A stretch of DNA of 64,000 bases, taken from positions 3,209,001-3,273,000 of the forward strand of contig NZ_CP127251.1 in the NCBI RefSeq assembly GCF_030285925.1. Reading direction: 5' to 3'. Both the position numbers and the translations under genes were made by a program. A model generated the notes under the pieces. The model was not told the DNA's origin and searched no databases. It was given only the letters and a program-made list of their open reading frames with translations. The DNA comes from Devosia sp. YIM 151766 (GTDB lineage: Bacteria; Pseudomonadota; Alphaproteobacteria; Rhizobiales; Devosiaceae). This document shows, piece after piece, positions 19,553-29,375 of the stretch (its first letter is position 1; each line of letters starts with the position of its first letter).

Positions 19553-20443
19553 ATGCACCGTCGCCTCGTCACCGCCCTCATTCTTGCCGCGCCGCTGGCC
19601 CTGGCGCTTCCCGCCATGGCTCAGGAGCGCATCAAGGCGGTCACCAGCTTCACCATCCTGGCCGACATGGCGCGCAATGTGGCCGGCGAGGCGGCGGAAG
19701 TGGTGTCGATCACCAAGCCCGGCGCCGAGATTCACAATTATCAGCCCACGCCCGGCGACCTGCTTGCCGCCCAGGATGCCGATCTGGTGCTGTGGAACGG
19801 GCTCAATCTCGAGCAATGGTTCGCCCAGTTTCTCGACAATCTGCCGGATGTGCCCAATGTGGTCCTGACCGAGGGCATCGCGCCCATCGGCATTGGCGAG
19901 GGGCCCTATGAGGGTAAACCCAATCCCCATGCCTGGATGTCGCCCAACGACGCGCTGATCTATGTCGACAATATCCGCGCCGCCTTGGCCGCCGCCGATC
20001 CGGCCAATGCCGATCTCTATGCCGCCAATGCCGCCGCCTATGCCGCGGACATCACCGCCACTATCGAGCCCATCCGCGCCGCTCTTTCCGACATTCCCGA
20101 GGATCGCCGCTGGCTGGTGACCTCGGAAGGCGCCTTTGCCTATCTCGCCCGCGATTTCGGCCTCAAGGAGCTCTATCTCTGGCCGATCAATGCCGACCAG
20201 CAGGGCACGCCACGCCAGGTACGCGCCGTGATCGACGCCGTGCGCGAACATGATATTCCGGTGATCTTTTCTGAATCCACCATCTCCCCCAAGCCCGCCG
20301 AGCAGGTCGCCCGCGAAACCGGCATAGAATATGGCGGCGTACTCTATGTGGATTCCCTGTCCGATCCCGACGGCGAAGTGCCGACCTATCTCGACCTGCT
20401 GCGCGTCACCGCCAGCACCATCGCCGCGGGCCTGACCCGATGA
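19553..20443 (+). CDS. sitA: Manganese/iron ABC transporter substrate-binding protein
   Basis: 296 residues: signal peptide ending ALPAMAQ, then a cluster A-I metal-binding protein. Candidate ligands are His61, His126 (PHAWMSP), Glu192 and Asp267; their spacing (65, 66, 75) equals that I recall for MntC, favouring Mn/Fe over zinc. There is no His-rich loop as in ZnuA. ATG 19553 follows GGAGAG. First gene of a four-gene operon behind a Mur-like box. Confidence 0.93.
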   Translation: MHRRLVTALILAAPLALALPAMAQERIKAVTSFTILADMARNVAGEAAEVVSITKPGAEIHNYQPTPGDLLAAQDADLVLWNGLNLEQWFAQFLDNLPDVPNVVLTEGIAPIGIGEGPYEGKPNPHAWMSPNDALIYVDNIRAALAAADPANADLYAANAAAYAADITATIEPIRAALSDIPEDRRWLVTSEGAFAYLARDFGLKELYLWPINADQQGTPRQVRAVIDAVREHDIPVIFSESTISPKPAEQVARETGIEYGGVLYVDSLSDPDGEVPTYLDLLRVTASTIAAGLTR

Positions 20444-21309
20444 GTGCGGCCCCCGGCATCGAGGTCAAGGATATCACCGTCGCCTATCGCAACGGCACCA
20501 CCGCCCTGCGCCATGCCAGTTTCGCTTCGCCGCGCGGCTCCATCACCGCGCTGGTCGGGGTCAACGGCGCCGGCAAATCCACCATCTTCAAGGCCATTAT
20601 GGGCTTCGTGCCCCTGGCTGGCGGCGCCATCACCATTCTTGGTCAGGAAGGGCGCAAGGCGCAGCGGCGTAACCAGGTCGCCTATGTGCCGCAATCGGAG
20701 GAAGTGGACTGGAATTTCCCGGTCCTCGTCGAGGACGTGGTGATGATGGGCCGTTTCGGCCACATGAACATGTTCCGCATGCCCCGGCCCCTCGACCGGC
20801 ACAAGGTCGCCGACGCCCTGGCCCGCGTCGACATGACCGGCTTCGCCAGGCGCCAGATCGGCGAGCTGTCCGGCGGCCAGAAAAAGCGCGTCTTCCTGGC
20901 CCGCGCCCTGGCACAGGAGGGCGAGGTGATCCTGCTCGACGAGCCCTTTACCGGCGTCGACGTCAAGACCGAGGACGCCATCGTCGCCCTGCTGCGCGCC
21001 CTGCGCGACGAGGGCAAGGTGATCCTGGTCTCCACCCATAATCTGGGCTCTGTCCCCGAATTCTGCGACCGCACCGTCCTGGTCAAGGGCACGGTGCTCG
21101 CCCATGGCCCCACCGAGGAGGTCTTTACCCGCGACCGGCTTGAGGAGGCCTTCGGCGGCGTGCTGCGCCATTTCGTGCTGGCCGGTCCAGGCCTGCATGC
21201 CGATGACGATCCGCGCCATCTCTCGGTGCTGACCGATGATGAACGCCCGCTGGTTCTCTATGGCGAAAAGGGTCGCGAAACCCATCAGCAATCGAGCAAT
21301 GGCAAATGA
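20440..21309 (+). CDS. sitB: Manganese/iron ABC transporter ATP-binding protein
   Basis: 289 residues with Walker [10 protein letters not shown], signature LSGGQKKR and Walker [13 protein letters not shown]. It overlaps sitA by four bases (ATGA) and sitC likewise. The C-terminal tail ([22 protein letters not shown]) is acidic and histidine-bearing, as in many Sit/Mnt ATPases. Confidence 0.93.
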   Translation: MSAAPGIEVKDITVAYRNGTTALRHASFASPRGSITALVGVNGAGKSTIFKAIMGFVPLAGGAITILGQEGRKAQRRNQVAYVPQSEEVDWNFPVLVEDVVMMGRFGHMNMFRMPRPLDRHKVADALARVDMTGFARRQIGELSGGQKKRVFLARALAQEGEVILLDEPFTGVDVKTEDAIVALLRALRDEGKVILVSTHNLGSVPEFCDRTVLVKGTVLAHGPTEEVFTRDRLEEAFGGVLRHFVLAGPGLHADDDPRHLSVLTDDERPLVLYGEKGRETHQQSSNGK

Positions 21310-22157
21310 TCGAAACCCTGCTCGAACCTTTTTCCTATCATTACATGGTCAATGCCATGTGGGTCTCGGCGCTGGTCGGCGGCGTCTGCGCCTTTCTCTC
21401 GGCCTATCTGATGCTCAAGGGCTGGTCGCTGATCGGCGATGCGCTGAGCCATTCCATCGTCCCCGGCGTCGCCGGCGCCTATATGCTGGGCCTGCCCTTT
21501 TCGCTCGGCGCCTTCCTGTCGGGCGGCATGGCGGCCGGCGCCATGCTGTTCCTCTCCCAGCGCACCAAACTGCGCGAGGATGCCGTTATCGGGCTGATCT
21601 TCACCACCTTTTTCGGGCTCGGCCTGTTCATGGTCTCGGTCTCGCCGGTCTCGGTGGATGTGCAATCGATCGTGCTCGGCAATATCCTCGCCATCACCCC
21701 CGAGGACACGCTGCAATTGGTGCTGATCTCGGCGGTGACGCTGGGGGTGATGCTGGTCATCTGGAAGGACCTCATGGTCACCTTTTTCGATGAAAGCCAT
21801 GCCCGCTCCATTGGCCTCAAGACCGATGCGCTCAAGATTGTATTCTTCACCCTGCTCAGCGCCGCCACCGTCGCCGCCATGCAGACCGTCGGCGCCTTCC
21901 TCGTTATCGCCATGGTCGTCACCCCCGGCGCCACCGCCTATCTCCTGGCCGACCGCTTCTCGCGCCTCATTGTCATCGCCATTGTTCTGGGCGTTCTCAC
22001 CTCCGCGATCGGCGCCTATCTCAGCTATTTCCTCGATGGCGCCACCGGCGGCGTCATCGTGGTGCTGCAGACCCTGGTCTTTCTCACCGCCTTCGTCTTC
22101 GCCCCCCGGCACGGCCTGCTCGCCGCCCGCCGCCGCATCGCCACGGAGACCCGCTGA
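21306..22157 (+). CDS. sitC: Manganese/iron ABC transporter permease
   Basis: 283 residues, ABC-3 family permease with about eight membrane segments, starting [19 protein letters not shown]. Paired with a second homologous permease, the arrangement of SitCD rather than homodimeric MntB or ZnuB. Confidence 0.92.
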   Translation: MIETLLEPFSYHYMVNAMWVSALVGGVCAFLSAYLMLKGWSLIGDALSHSIVPGVAGAYMLGLPFSLGAFLSGGMAAGAMLFLSQRTKLREDAVIGLIFTTFFGLGLFMVSVSPVSVDVQSIVLGNILAITPEDTLQLVLISAVTLGVMLVIWKDLMVTFFDESHARSIGLKTDALKIVFFTLLSAATVAAMQTVGAFLVIAMVVTPGATAYLLADRFSRLIVIAIVLGVLTSAIGAYLSYFLDGATGGVIVVLQTLVFLTAFVFAPRHGLLAARRRIATETR

Positions 22158-22987
22158 TGGCCTGGTATGACATCGCGCTCTGGCCGTTCCAGATGGGCTT
22201 CATGGTCCAGGCCATGCTCATCGCCGTGCTGGTCGCCGTGCCCACCGCTTTGCTCTCCTGCTTCCTGGTGCTCAAGGGCTGGTCGCTGATGGGCGACGCC
22301 ATTTCCCATGCGGTGCTGCCCGGCGTGGTGCTGGCCTATGTGGTCGGCATTCCCCTGGGCATCGGCGCCTTCATCGCCGGCATGGTCTGCGCGCTGTCGG
22401 TCGGCTTTCTCAAGGAAAACAGCCGCATCAAGGAAGATACGGTCATGGGCGTGGTCTTTGCCGGCCTGTTCGGGCTGGGCATTGTCCTCTACACCGCCAT
22501 CCGCACCGATGTGCATCTCGACCATATCCTGTTCGGCAATATGCTGGGCATCGGCATGGGCGACCTCGTCACCTCCTCGATCATCGCTCTCGTTGTGGTC
22601 GCGCTGATCGTCGCTAAATGGCGCGATCTCATGCTCTTCATCTTCGATCCGCAACAGGCCGGCGCCATCGGCCTGCCGACGCGTCTGCTGCATTATGGCC
22701 TGCTCGCCATGATCTCGCTCACCGTGGTCGGGGCGCTGCAGGCGGTCGGCATCGTGCTGGTCATCGGCCTGTTGATCGCCCCCGGCGCTATTGCCTTCCT
22801 GGTCACCAGACGTTTCGGCATCATGCTGCTGGTGGCGACCGCCATCTCGGTCTCCTGCAGCCTGCTCGGCGTCTATCTGAGCTTCTTCCTCGACAGCGCC
22901 CCCGCCCCCACCATCGTGCTGCTGATGAGCGCCTGCTTCATCCTGGCCTTCCTGCTGACGCAGCGGCGGAGCGTGGCAATGGTGTGA
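22157..22987 (+). CDS. sitD: Manganese/iron ABC transporter permease
   Basis: 276 residues, second ABC-3 permease, sharing with SitC the block LKGWSL(I/M)GDA(L/I)SH(S/A) and GxFLVIAMxVxPGA-type helices. Its start overlaps the last base of sitC. Last gene of the operon. Confidence 0.92.
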   Translation: MAWYDIALWPFQMGFMVQAMLIAVLVAVPTALLSCFLVLKGWSLMGDAISHAVLPGVVLAYVVGIPLGIGAFIAGMVCALSVGFLKENSRIKEDTVMGVVFAGLFGLGIVLYTAIRTDVHLDHILFGNMLGIGMGDLVTSSIIALVVVALIVAKWRDLMLFIFDPQQAGAIGLPTRLLHYGLLAMISLTVVGALQAVGIVLVIGLLIAPGAIAFLVTRRFGIMLLVATAISVSCSLLGVYLSFFLDSAPAPTIVLLMSACFILAFLLTQRRSVAMV

Positions 22988-23062
22988 GCATCGATCCCGC
23001 CACTTATCCCCACCATCCCCTCTCCGCTCACACTAGGCTCCATTCGAACCTGGAGCCTGTTC

Positions 23063-24094
23063 ATGGATCACACCGCCCGCCTCGACCTGCCCTTCATCAT
23101 GGCCGGCCAGGCCCTCAAGCACATCACTCATAACGATGCCCTGGAGCGCCTCGACGCCCTGGTGCAGCCGATCGTGCAATCGGCCTCGCTGGCCACCCCG
23201 CCCGCCACGCCGCTGCCCGGCGAGGCCTGGATCGTTCCCGCCGGGGCCAGCGGCTTCTGGGCCGGCCATGCCGACGAGATCGCCGCCTTCCAGTCCGGCG
23301 CCTGGCGCTTCTACGATCCGGCCCAGGGCTGGCAGGTCTTCGACCGGCAAAGCGGCGCGCTGCTGATCTATTCGGGCGCGGCCTGGGTGCCGGTGGCCGG
23401 CCTTGGTGCCGGCCTGCCGCAATTGGGCGTCAACACCTCCGCCGACAGCACCAATCGCCTCGCCGTCGCCGCCGAGGCCACGCTCCTGACTCATGCCGGC
23501 GCCGGCCACCAGCTCAAGCTCAACAAATCCGCCACCGCCGACACCGCCAGCCTGCTGTTCCAGTCCAATTGGCATGGCCATGCCGAAATGGGGCTGATGG
23601 GCGACGATCATTGGCGTATCAAGGTCAGCCCCGATGGGTCGAACTGGATGAATGCCGTGACCATCGATGCGGCGACCGGTGCCGTCACCATGTCCGGCCC
23701 GCTCCGCCCCGCCACCGACAATAATGTCAGCCTGGGGGCCAGCGGCGCCCGCTGGTCCGCCATCTGGGCGGCCACCGGCACCATCCAGACCTCGGATGCC
23801 CGGCATAAGACCAACATCGCGCCGTCCGATCTCGGCCTCGATTTCATCCGCGCCCTGCAACCGGTGCGCTTTTCCTGGATCGCGGACGATGGCGATGTGC
23901 ATTACGGCCTCGTCGCCCAGCAGGTGGCCGAGGCGCTTTCGGCGAGCGGCGTCGCAAATTTCGGCGGCCATGTCGTCGCCGATGGCCAGCAGGCCCTGCG
24001 CTACGACCAGTTCATCGCCCCCCTGACCAAGGCGGTGCAGGAACTGGCCGAGAGGCTGGAAGAACTGGAGCGCCGCCAGACCGGTGCTTCATAG
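23063..24094 (+). CDS. DUF2793 / peptidase S74 self-cleaving chaperone protein (phage tail or GTA type)
   Basis: 343 residues. The N-terminal half is DUF2793 (TARLDLPFIMAGQALKHITHNDAL; PGEAWIVPAGASGFWAG), a domain seen in gene transfer agent and phage tail proteins. The C-terminal part is an S74 intramolecular chaperone with the catalytic pair in TSDARHKTNIAP (Ser244, Asp245), and it ends in a short coiled coil (VQELAERLEELERRQ). In phage spikes the S74 domain trimerises the protein and cuts itself off. No other phage gene is nearby. Confidence 0.82.
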   Translation: MDHTARLDLPFIMAGQALKHITHNDALERLDALVQPIVQSASLATPPATPLPGEAWIVPAGASGFWAGHADEIAAFQSGAWRFYDPAQGWQVFDRQSGALLIYSGAAWVPVAGLGAGLPQLGVNTSADSTNRLAVAAEATLLTHAGAGHQLKLNKSATADTASLLFQSNWHGHAEMGLMGDDHWRIKVSPDGSNWMNAVTIDAATGAVTMSGPLRPATDNNVSLGASGARWSAIWAATGTIQTSDARHKTNIAPSDLGLDFIRALQPVRFSWIADDGDVHYGLVAQQVAEALSASGVANFGGHVVADGQQALRYDQFIAPLTKAVQELAERLEELERRQTGAS

Positions 24095-24120
24095 GCCCCA
24101 TCCCGAGCCGTCGAAGACCT

Positions 24121-24144
24121 CATCCTGAGCTTGTCGAAGGACGA
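24121..24144. repeat. Intergenic CTGAGCTTGTCGAAGGA repeat
   Basis: CATCCTGAGCTTGTCGAAGG matches the repeat at 932-970 with few changes. Lies between two unrelated genes. Confidence 0.5.
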
Positions 24145-24284
24145 GGTCGCGGCCCTTGCCGCTCCGTCCTCATGGGTCGACAAGTTCACCAGGTCTGAAA
24201 CCGTGTCGGCCCGAAAACGAGGGACTTTCCAATTCGCCTTTTTTGGATAGTCTCTTGGGACCAGACTCACGGGAGGCCAGCGTC

Positions 24285-24653
24285 ATGGCACACAGGTTCA
24301 ACATCACCGCGGCGGCGAACGACCAGTTCAAATTCGACTTCTCCTACAATGCGGAGAAAATCTTCTGGTCGGAGAACTACAAGCAGAAGGCCAGCGCCAA
24401 AAGCGCCATTGATTCGCTGAAGAAGAACGCGCCCGGCGCCGGCATTGTCGACCTGTCCAGGGACGAGACCGGTTCGGGCTACCGTTTCGAGATCAAGAAA
24501 TCCACCGATGACCAATTCTACGTGACCTTCGTGGCCCCCAATGGCGAGATCATGGTGCGCACCGAACGCTACAAGCAGAAGGCCAGCGCCCAGAACGCCA
24601 TCGACTCGCTTAAAAACAACGGCCCGCAAGCCGACAGCAGCGACCAGACGTAA
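24285..24653 (+). CDS. YegP-like protein with two DUF1508 repeats
   Basis: 122 residues in two homologous halves of about 55 residues, each ending in YKQKASA(K/Q)(S/N)AIDSLK(K/N)N. DUF1508/YegP proteins are small cytoplasmic proteins of unknown function, usually tandem like this one. ATG 24285 follows GGGAGG. Single gene. Confidence 0.88.
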   Translation: MAHRFNITAAANDQFKFDFSYNAEKIFWSENYKQKASAKSAIDSLKKNAPGAGIVDLSRDETGSGYRFEIKKSTDDQFYVTFVAPNGEIMVRTERYKQKASAQNAIDSLKNNGPQADSSDQT

Positions 24654-24779
24654 CCACTCTTCGCCTTTCCCAGGAGGAAGGTTCTGACGAGGCGGGCTTC
24701 TTCCATGCTGGAGCCCATTCACAACGCTGACCACCTTGGTCTAGTCTCCCGGTGGAACATTCCGGGAGACAATATTCAG

Positions 24780-25568
24780 ATGGTCAAGATTTCCGCTCTT
24801 CTCGCCAGCGCCGCCCTGGTGCTGGCCGCCGCGCCGGTCGCGGCGCAGGACCTGCCCGATCTCGATGGCCGCGTCATCCACGCCGTCACCGAAAACGCCT
24901 ATTATCCGCTGAACTTCGCCGATGCGGACGGCAATGGCATCGGGCTGGAATATGATGTCGTCAACGAAGTAGCCAGCCGCCTCAATGCGACAATCGAATG
25001 GAATCTGACCGCCTGGGACGTGATGATTGAATCGGTGCGCACCGGCCAGTTCGATATCGGCGCCGATGGCATCACCATCACCGCCGAGCGCGCCGAACAG
25101 ATCGACTTCACCGATCCCTTCATCACCGTCGAGCAATATTTCCTCGTCCGCGCCGATGAAGAGCGCATCACCGGCGCCGAGAGCTTTGCCGAGGATGAAG
25201 ACCTGCTATTCGGCGCCCAGGCCGGCACGTCCTCATTCTATACCGCCATCTACGACATTCTCGATGGCGACGAGGCCAATCCGCGCGTCAAGACCTTCGA
25301 CAGCTTCGGCGCCGCCGTGCAGGCGGTCAAGGCCGGCGACGTCGACGCCGTCATTGCCGACCAGGCCGCCGCCTCCGGCTATATCGGCGCCGATCCCGGG
25401 GCCTTCAAACAGGTCGGCGAGAGCATCAAGTCCGACCCGCTCGGCTTCATCCTCACCCCCGGCTCCGATCTCGCCGCGCCCTTCAACGCCGCCCTCGATC
25501 AATTGCGCGAGGAAGGCTGGCTCGATGAACGCATCAATTACTGGTTCTTCGAATACGCCGCGGAATAA
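24780..25568 (+). CDS. Amino-acid ABC transporter substrate-binding protein (family 3)
   Basis: 262 residues: signal peptide ending APVAAQ, then an SBP_bac_3 domain (ENAYYPLNFADADGNGIGLEYDVV; GQFDIGADGITITAERAEQIDFTDPF). It binds a polar amino acid or derivative in the periplasm. It stands just upstream of a matching permease; the ATPase is not in the window. Confidence 0.9.
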   Translation: MVKISALLASAALVLAAAPVAAQDLPDLDGRVIHAVTENAYYPLNFADADGNGIGLEYDVVNEVASRLNATIEWNLTAWDVMIESVRTGQFDIGADGITITAERAEQIDFTDPFITVEQYFLVRADEERITGAESFAEDEDLLFGAQAGTSSFYTAIYDILDGDEANPRVKTFDSFGAAVQAVKAGDVDAVIADQAAASGYIGADPGAFKQVGESIKSDPLGFILTPGSDLAAPFNAALDQLREEGWLDERINYWFFEYAAE

Positions 25569-25701
25569 TCGCGTCCCGGAACCGGAAGGTCCTTCGCCCT
25601 CTCTCCGTTGAGAGGGCGAAGGCGCCGGGCGCATTGAGCCTGCCAATGCAATCCTGGGGGGCCATGGCCATGCCCATTGCCTTCCCCTATCCATCCCGCC
25701 C

Positions 25702-26523
25702 ATGAAATCTCATTCGCCCCGCCGCCCGTCACTTTTCGTTCGCCTGCCCTATTGGCTCTTGGCGATCCTGCTGCTGTTCGTGCTCGGCCTGTGGGCCATC
25801 ACCAGCGACCAGACCTATTCGGGCATTTTCCGCACCCTGTCCGGCGGCGTCCTCACCACTTTATGGGTGACGTTCTTCGCCTTCTTTGCCGCCACCATTC
25901 TGGGCCTGCTGATCGCCCTGGCGCGCACCTCCGGCATCAGAATGCTGCGCGAGATCGCCACCTTCTACGTGGAGATCATCCGCGGCATCCCCATCCTGGT
26001 CTTTCTGTTCTATGTCGCCTTCGTCGCCGCCCCCGCCATGGTGGCCGGCTTCAACTGGGCATTGGCGCCGCTGATCGAGTGGGGCTGGGTTCCCGCCGCC
26101 AGCATACGCGGCTTCGATTTCGTCTGGCGCGCCATTTTCGCGCTCACCATCTGCTATTCGGCCTTCATCGCCGAAATCTTCCGCGCCGGCATCGAGGCGG
26201 TGGGACGCGGCCAGATCGAGGCGGCGCGCTCGCTCGGCCTCAGCCGCTGGCATTGCTTCCGCTTCATCATCTTTCCTCAGGCCCTGCGCATGATCCTGCC
26301 GCCGCTGGGCAATGATTTCGTCTCCATGGTCAAGGATTCCGCCCTGGTCTCGGCGCTGGGCGTGCAGGACATCACTCAATTGGGAAAACTCTCGGCCGCG
26401 TCGAGCTTTCTGTTCTTCGAGACCTATAACGTGGTGGCCTTCCTCTATCTGACCATGACCATCTCGCTGTCGCTGCTGGTGCGCTGGCTGGAAAAGGTGA
26501 TGGATGGCCGGGTGAAGCGCTAG
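25702..26523 (+). CDS. Amino-acid ABC transporter permease (HisM/GlnP type)
   Basis: 273 residues with about six helices and the EAA loop EAARSLGLSRWHCFRFIIFP. The C-terminal region is that of polar amino-acid permeases. It follows the binding protein by 133 bases. No partner ATPase follows, so it must share one encoded elsewhere. Confidence 0.9.
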   Translation: MKSHSPRRPSLFVRLPYWLLAILLLFVLGLWAITSDQTYSGIFRTLSGGVLTTLWVTFFAFFAATILGLLIALARTSGIRMLREIATFYVEIIRGIPILVFLFYVAFVAAPAMVAGFNWALAPLIEWGWVPAASIRGFDFVWRAIFALTICYSAFIAEIFRAGIEAVGRGQIEAARSLGLSRWHCFRFIIFPQALRMILPPLGNDFVSMVKDSALVSALGVQDITQLGKLSAASSFLFFETYNVVAFLYLTMTISLSLLVRWLEKVMDGRVKR

Positions 26524-26583
26524 CCTGCCTTGCACCCTGGGGTCATCCACCCCATCTTGCTCCCATCAGTTCCGGAGGCCGCC

Positions 26584-27114
26584 ATGCACCCCATTGCCCG
26601 CTTTGCCGTCGTCGCCATCGCCGCCATCGCCCTTGCCGCCTGCGGCCGGGGCGGCGAGATCGGCAATGTGGGAGTGGACTGGACCGGCAATGACATCTCC
26701 ATTGAGGCGGTCGCCGATCCGGACGTGGACGGCGTTGTCTGTCATCTGGCCTTTTTCAACCGCTCCTTCATCGACCGGGTCAGTCAGGGCAATTGGTTCG
26801 AGGACCCGGCCTATTCGGCGCTCGATTGCACCGCTATCGGCCCGATCACCATTGGTGATATCCGCACCGGCGCCGGCGGCCAGGAAATATTCCAGCAGGG
26901 GCGCTCGCTGATCTGGAAGACTCTCCGCGTCACCCGCATCTACGACGCCAGCAACAATGCCCTCATCTATCTCGCTCATGCCCGCCAGATTCAGCAGGGC
27001 TCGGGCAAAATGAGCCTGTCGGTAGTGCCGCTCGACGGCCCGGACGTCACTTGGAAGCACGGCGCTCCCGATGCCCGGCCCATGCAGGGCTCGGTCATGG
27101 TCACTGGTGAATAA
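26584..27114 (+). CDS. CreA-family lipoprotein
   Basis: 176 residues. Lipobox LAAC at residues 17-20; mature part DISIEAVADPDVDGVVCHLAFFNRSF is the CreA (YjjE) signature. Periplasmic, function unknown. ATG 26584 begins the signal peptide. Confidence 0.85.
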   Translation: MHPIARFAVVAIAAIALAACGRGGEIGNVGVDWTGNDISIEAVADPDVDGVVCHLAFFNRSFIDRVSQGNWFEDPAYSALDCTAIGPITIGDIRTGAGGQEIFQQGRSLIWKTLRVTRIYDASNNALIYLAHARQIQQGSGKMSLSVVPLDGPDVTWKHGAPDARPMQGSVMVTGE

Positions 27115-27278
27115 TCCCTGCCATTCTCGTTCTCGCGGCAAGCTTGCAATGGCTTGCCGAGTGCGGCCCAAACAAGGCAAAAGCATTCTCTCCGCTGCCG
27201 TTTAATGCGGCCGCTTTGAGCACGATATTGTCGTGACGGAACAATGAACCCGCCCCGGCGGGCAAAAGGAAGACGAAT

Positions 27279-27914
27279 ATGGCGATCCTGATTGGCGACA
27301 CCGCCCCCGATTTCACCCTCGAGTCCACCGAGGGCCCCATCCATTTTCATGATTTCATCGATGGCTCCTGGGCGGTCCTGTTCAGCCATCCCAAGAATTT
27401 CACCCCGGTCTGCACCACCGAGCTGGGCTATACTGCCAAGCTGAAGCCCGAATTCGAAAAGCGCGGCGTCAAGGTCCTTGGCCTGTCCGTCGACAAGCTC
27501 GAAGACCATGGCGGCTGGGCCAAGGATATCGAGGAAACCCAGGGCTCGGCCCTCAATTTCCCGCTTCTCGCCGATCCCGAAGGCAAGGTGGCTCGTCTCT
27601 ACGACATGATCCATCCCAATGCCGACAATACCCTGACCGTACGCTCGGTCTTCGTCATCGGCCCGGACAAGAAGGTCAAGCTCAAGATCGAATATCCGGC
27701 CTCGACCGGCCGCAATTTCGATGAAGTCCTGCGCGTCATCGACAGCCTGCAATTGACCGCCAAGCACCAGGTCGCCACCCCGGTCAACTGGCAGAACGGT
27801 GAAGACGTCATCATCGTCCCCGCCGTGTCCGACGAGCAGGCCAAGGCCAAATATCCCGATGGCTGGAAAGAGCTGAAGCCCTATCTGCGCATCGTGGCCC
27901 AGCCCCAGGGCTGA
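27279..27914 (+). CDS. 1-Cys peroxiredoxin (Prx6 type)
   Basis: 211 residues with NFTPVCTTE, where Cys45 is the peroxidatic cysteine and the only cysteine in the protein, so there is no resolving residue. The long C-terminal arm (YPDGWKELKPYLR) is typical of Prx6. It reduces hydroperoxides with an external thiol donor. A terminator follows. Confidence 0.95.
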   Translation: MAILIGDTAPDFTLESTEGPIHFHDFIDGSWAVLFSHPKNFTPVCTTELGYTAKLKPEFEKRGVKVLGLSVDKLEDHGGWAKDIEETQGSALNFPLLADPEGKVARLYDMIHPNADNTLTVRSVFVIGPDKKVKLKIEYPASTGRNFDEVLRVIDSLQLTAKHQVATPVNWQNGEDVIIVPAVSDEQAKAKYPDGWKELKPYLRIVAQPQG

Positions 27915-27943
27915 GCCCCGACATCAAATCTCCCTGACCGACT

Positions 27944-27974
27944 GGGCGATGGCATAGCCATCGCCCTTTTCTTT
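27944..27974 (+). terminator. Terminator of the peroxiredoxin gene
   Basis: A 10-bp stem GGGCGATGGC/GCCATCGCCC with loop ATA, followed by TTTTCTTT, 29 bases past the stop. Confidence 0.88.
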
Positions 27975-28041
27975 GGTTCAAGAGGATGAAGAGGCGTCTC
28001 CGTCCCTCCATCCGAACCGAGGCCGCAGGCTGTCGTCCTCC

Positions 28042-28349
28042 GCCGCATCGGAGCTAAACCTCCTCTTCGACATAGCGCGACATCACGATTTTGGTGATCC
28101 AGATGCGCCGCCATGGCGCTCATGCGCCGGCTCGCGGTCTGCTCGATTCTGAGTGCCGATGCGCGCCTGGCGCAGCAGCAATTCGCGGGTATCGAATTCG
28201 GCCAGCACGTCGCCCCGGCGGACGATATCGCCCGGACGGACATGCACCGCGCTGAGCCGGCACGGAATTGCCTCTGCAGGTCCTTCGCGGTTCCGGCATC
28301 CGATTACTCGAGCCCATCGTCGTCCTCTGACGGGCAGCGTGAGGTTCAT
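28042..28349 (-). pseudogene. Remnant of an HlyD-type membrane fusion protein
   Basis: In the 480-base gap between the peroxiredoxin and tonB genes, one frame reads VHVRPGDIVRRGDVLAEFDTRELLLRQAR, the biotinyl/lipoyl-like start of HlyD-family periplasmic adaptors. The sequence then loses its frame and has no hairpin helices or C-terminus; a different frame at 28050-28090 reads ITKIVMSRYVEEEV and stops. No efflux partner is near. I read it as a decayed fragment. The rest of the gap shows only the terminator. Confidence 0.4.
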
Positions 28350-28397
28350 CCTGCGTCATCAAAGATACCGAATAACGTGTTCGATGCTACCGATGTG

Positions 28398-29375
28398 TTA
28401 GCGAGAAAAGGCCAAAGGGATAGAAAAATCCCAGTGATTGCGTGACGTTCCGGCTGGAAAGGCGGGGAAGGGGGCTGCGCGCTGGACACTGACCAGAGCG
28501 GCTTGATCCAGCACATCATTGCCCGATGAGCGGCCGATGGCCAACTTGATCAATCCCCCGGACGCGTCGAGCGTGAAATTGATCTGTACTTCGCCACGCG
28601 CACCATTTGCGCCATTGGGATAGCGCAGCAACCGGGCAACCCGGCGTTCCACCTGACCCGGATAGCGGGCAATATCCGCATTGCCCCCCGAGCCGGCACC
28701 CGCCTGCCCGCCCAATGATTGCGCCGCAGCACTGTTCTGATTGCTGTTTCCACCATTGCCGGCCTGCTGTGGCGCGGGGCGGGGTGTCTCCCTAGCGGGC
28801 GGCGGCGGCACTGCCGCAGCCCTGATCGCTTCGAGGTCCGCCGGGCGCGGCGTGGGCATGACGGCCCCCACGATATCCAGTGTTTCGCTCCCCTCTCCCG
28901 GCATCAGCAGGGGCGCCACATTGGCAACTTCGATACTATCCCCGTCGAGCGCCGCAATCGTCATGATTTCGGGATGCTCCGGCGTTTCGACCGTTTCACT
29001 TGGTGTCGTCTGCGCCTCGATGGCGTCGAGTACCTCAACGGGCTCGGTCGGGAACGGCTCGACCATCTCCGATGTGGGCATTGGTTCGAGCATTTCGGTC
29101 AGCGCCGCCAGTGTTTCCGGCGCCAGAGGCTCGATCACCGGCGCATTATCCGTGGACACGATGCTTACTTCACTGCCGCCCAGCACCATGTCTTCATTGG
29201 CATCGCTTGCGATCACTTCCGAGAGATTGCTCGTCACCAGGCTACTACTGATGATGTCGACCACGACGCTGCCCTCCGCCGGCGCATCGTCCGGCATCGG
29301 CAGCCCCATCCATAGCAGGGCCGCAACGATCAGGCTGCCATGCACCAGCGCAGAGCCGATGAATTCCTTCTGCAT
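28398..29375 (-). CDS. tonB: TonB-like energy transducer of the heme locus
   Basis: 325 residues: one N-terminal membrane segment (ALVHGSLIVAALLWMGL), a long acidic and proline-bearing periplasmic linker, a Gly/Asn-rich patch and a TonB_C domain (YPNGANGARGEVQINFTLDASG). It couples inner-membrane energy from ExbBD to outer-membrane receptors. It starts on the last base of the exbD stop (TAATG). Confidence 0.9.
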   Translation of the reverse strand: MQKEFIGSALVHGSLIVAALLWMGLPMPDDAPAEGSVVVDIISSSLVTSNLSEVIASDANEDMVLGGSEVSIVSTDNAPVIEPLAPETLAALTEMLEPMPTSEMVEPFPTEPVEVLDAIEAQTTPSETVETPEHPEIMTIAALDGDSIEVANVAPLLMPGEGSETLDIVGAVMPTPRPADLEAIRAAAVPPPPARETPRPAPQQAGNGGNSNQNSAAAQSLGGQAGAGSGGNADIARYPGQVERRVARLLRYPNGANGARGEVQINFTLDASGGLIKLAIGRSSGNDVLDQAALVSVQRAAPFPAFPAGTSRNHWDFSIPLAFSR

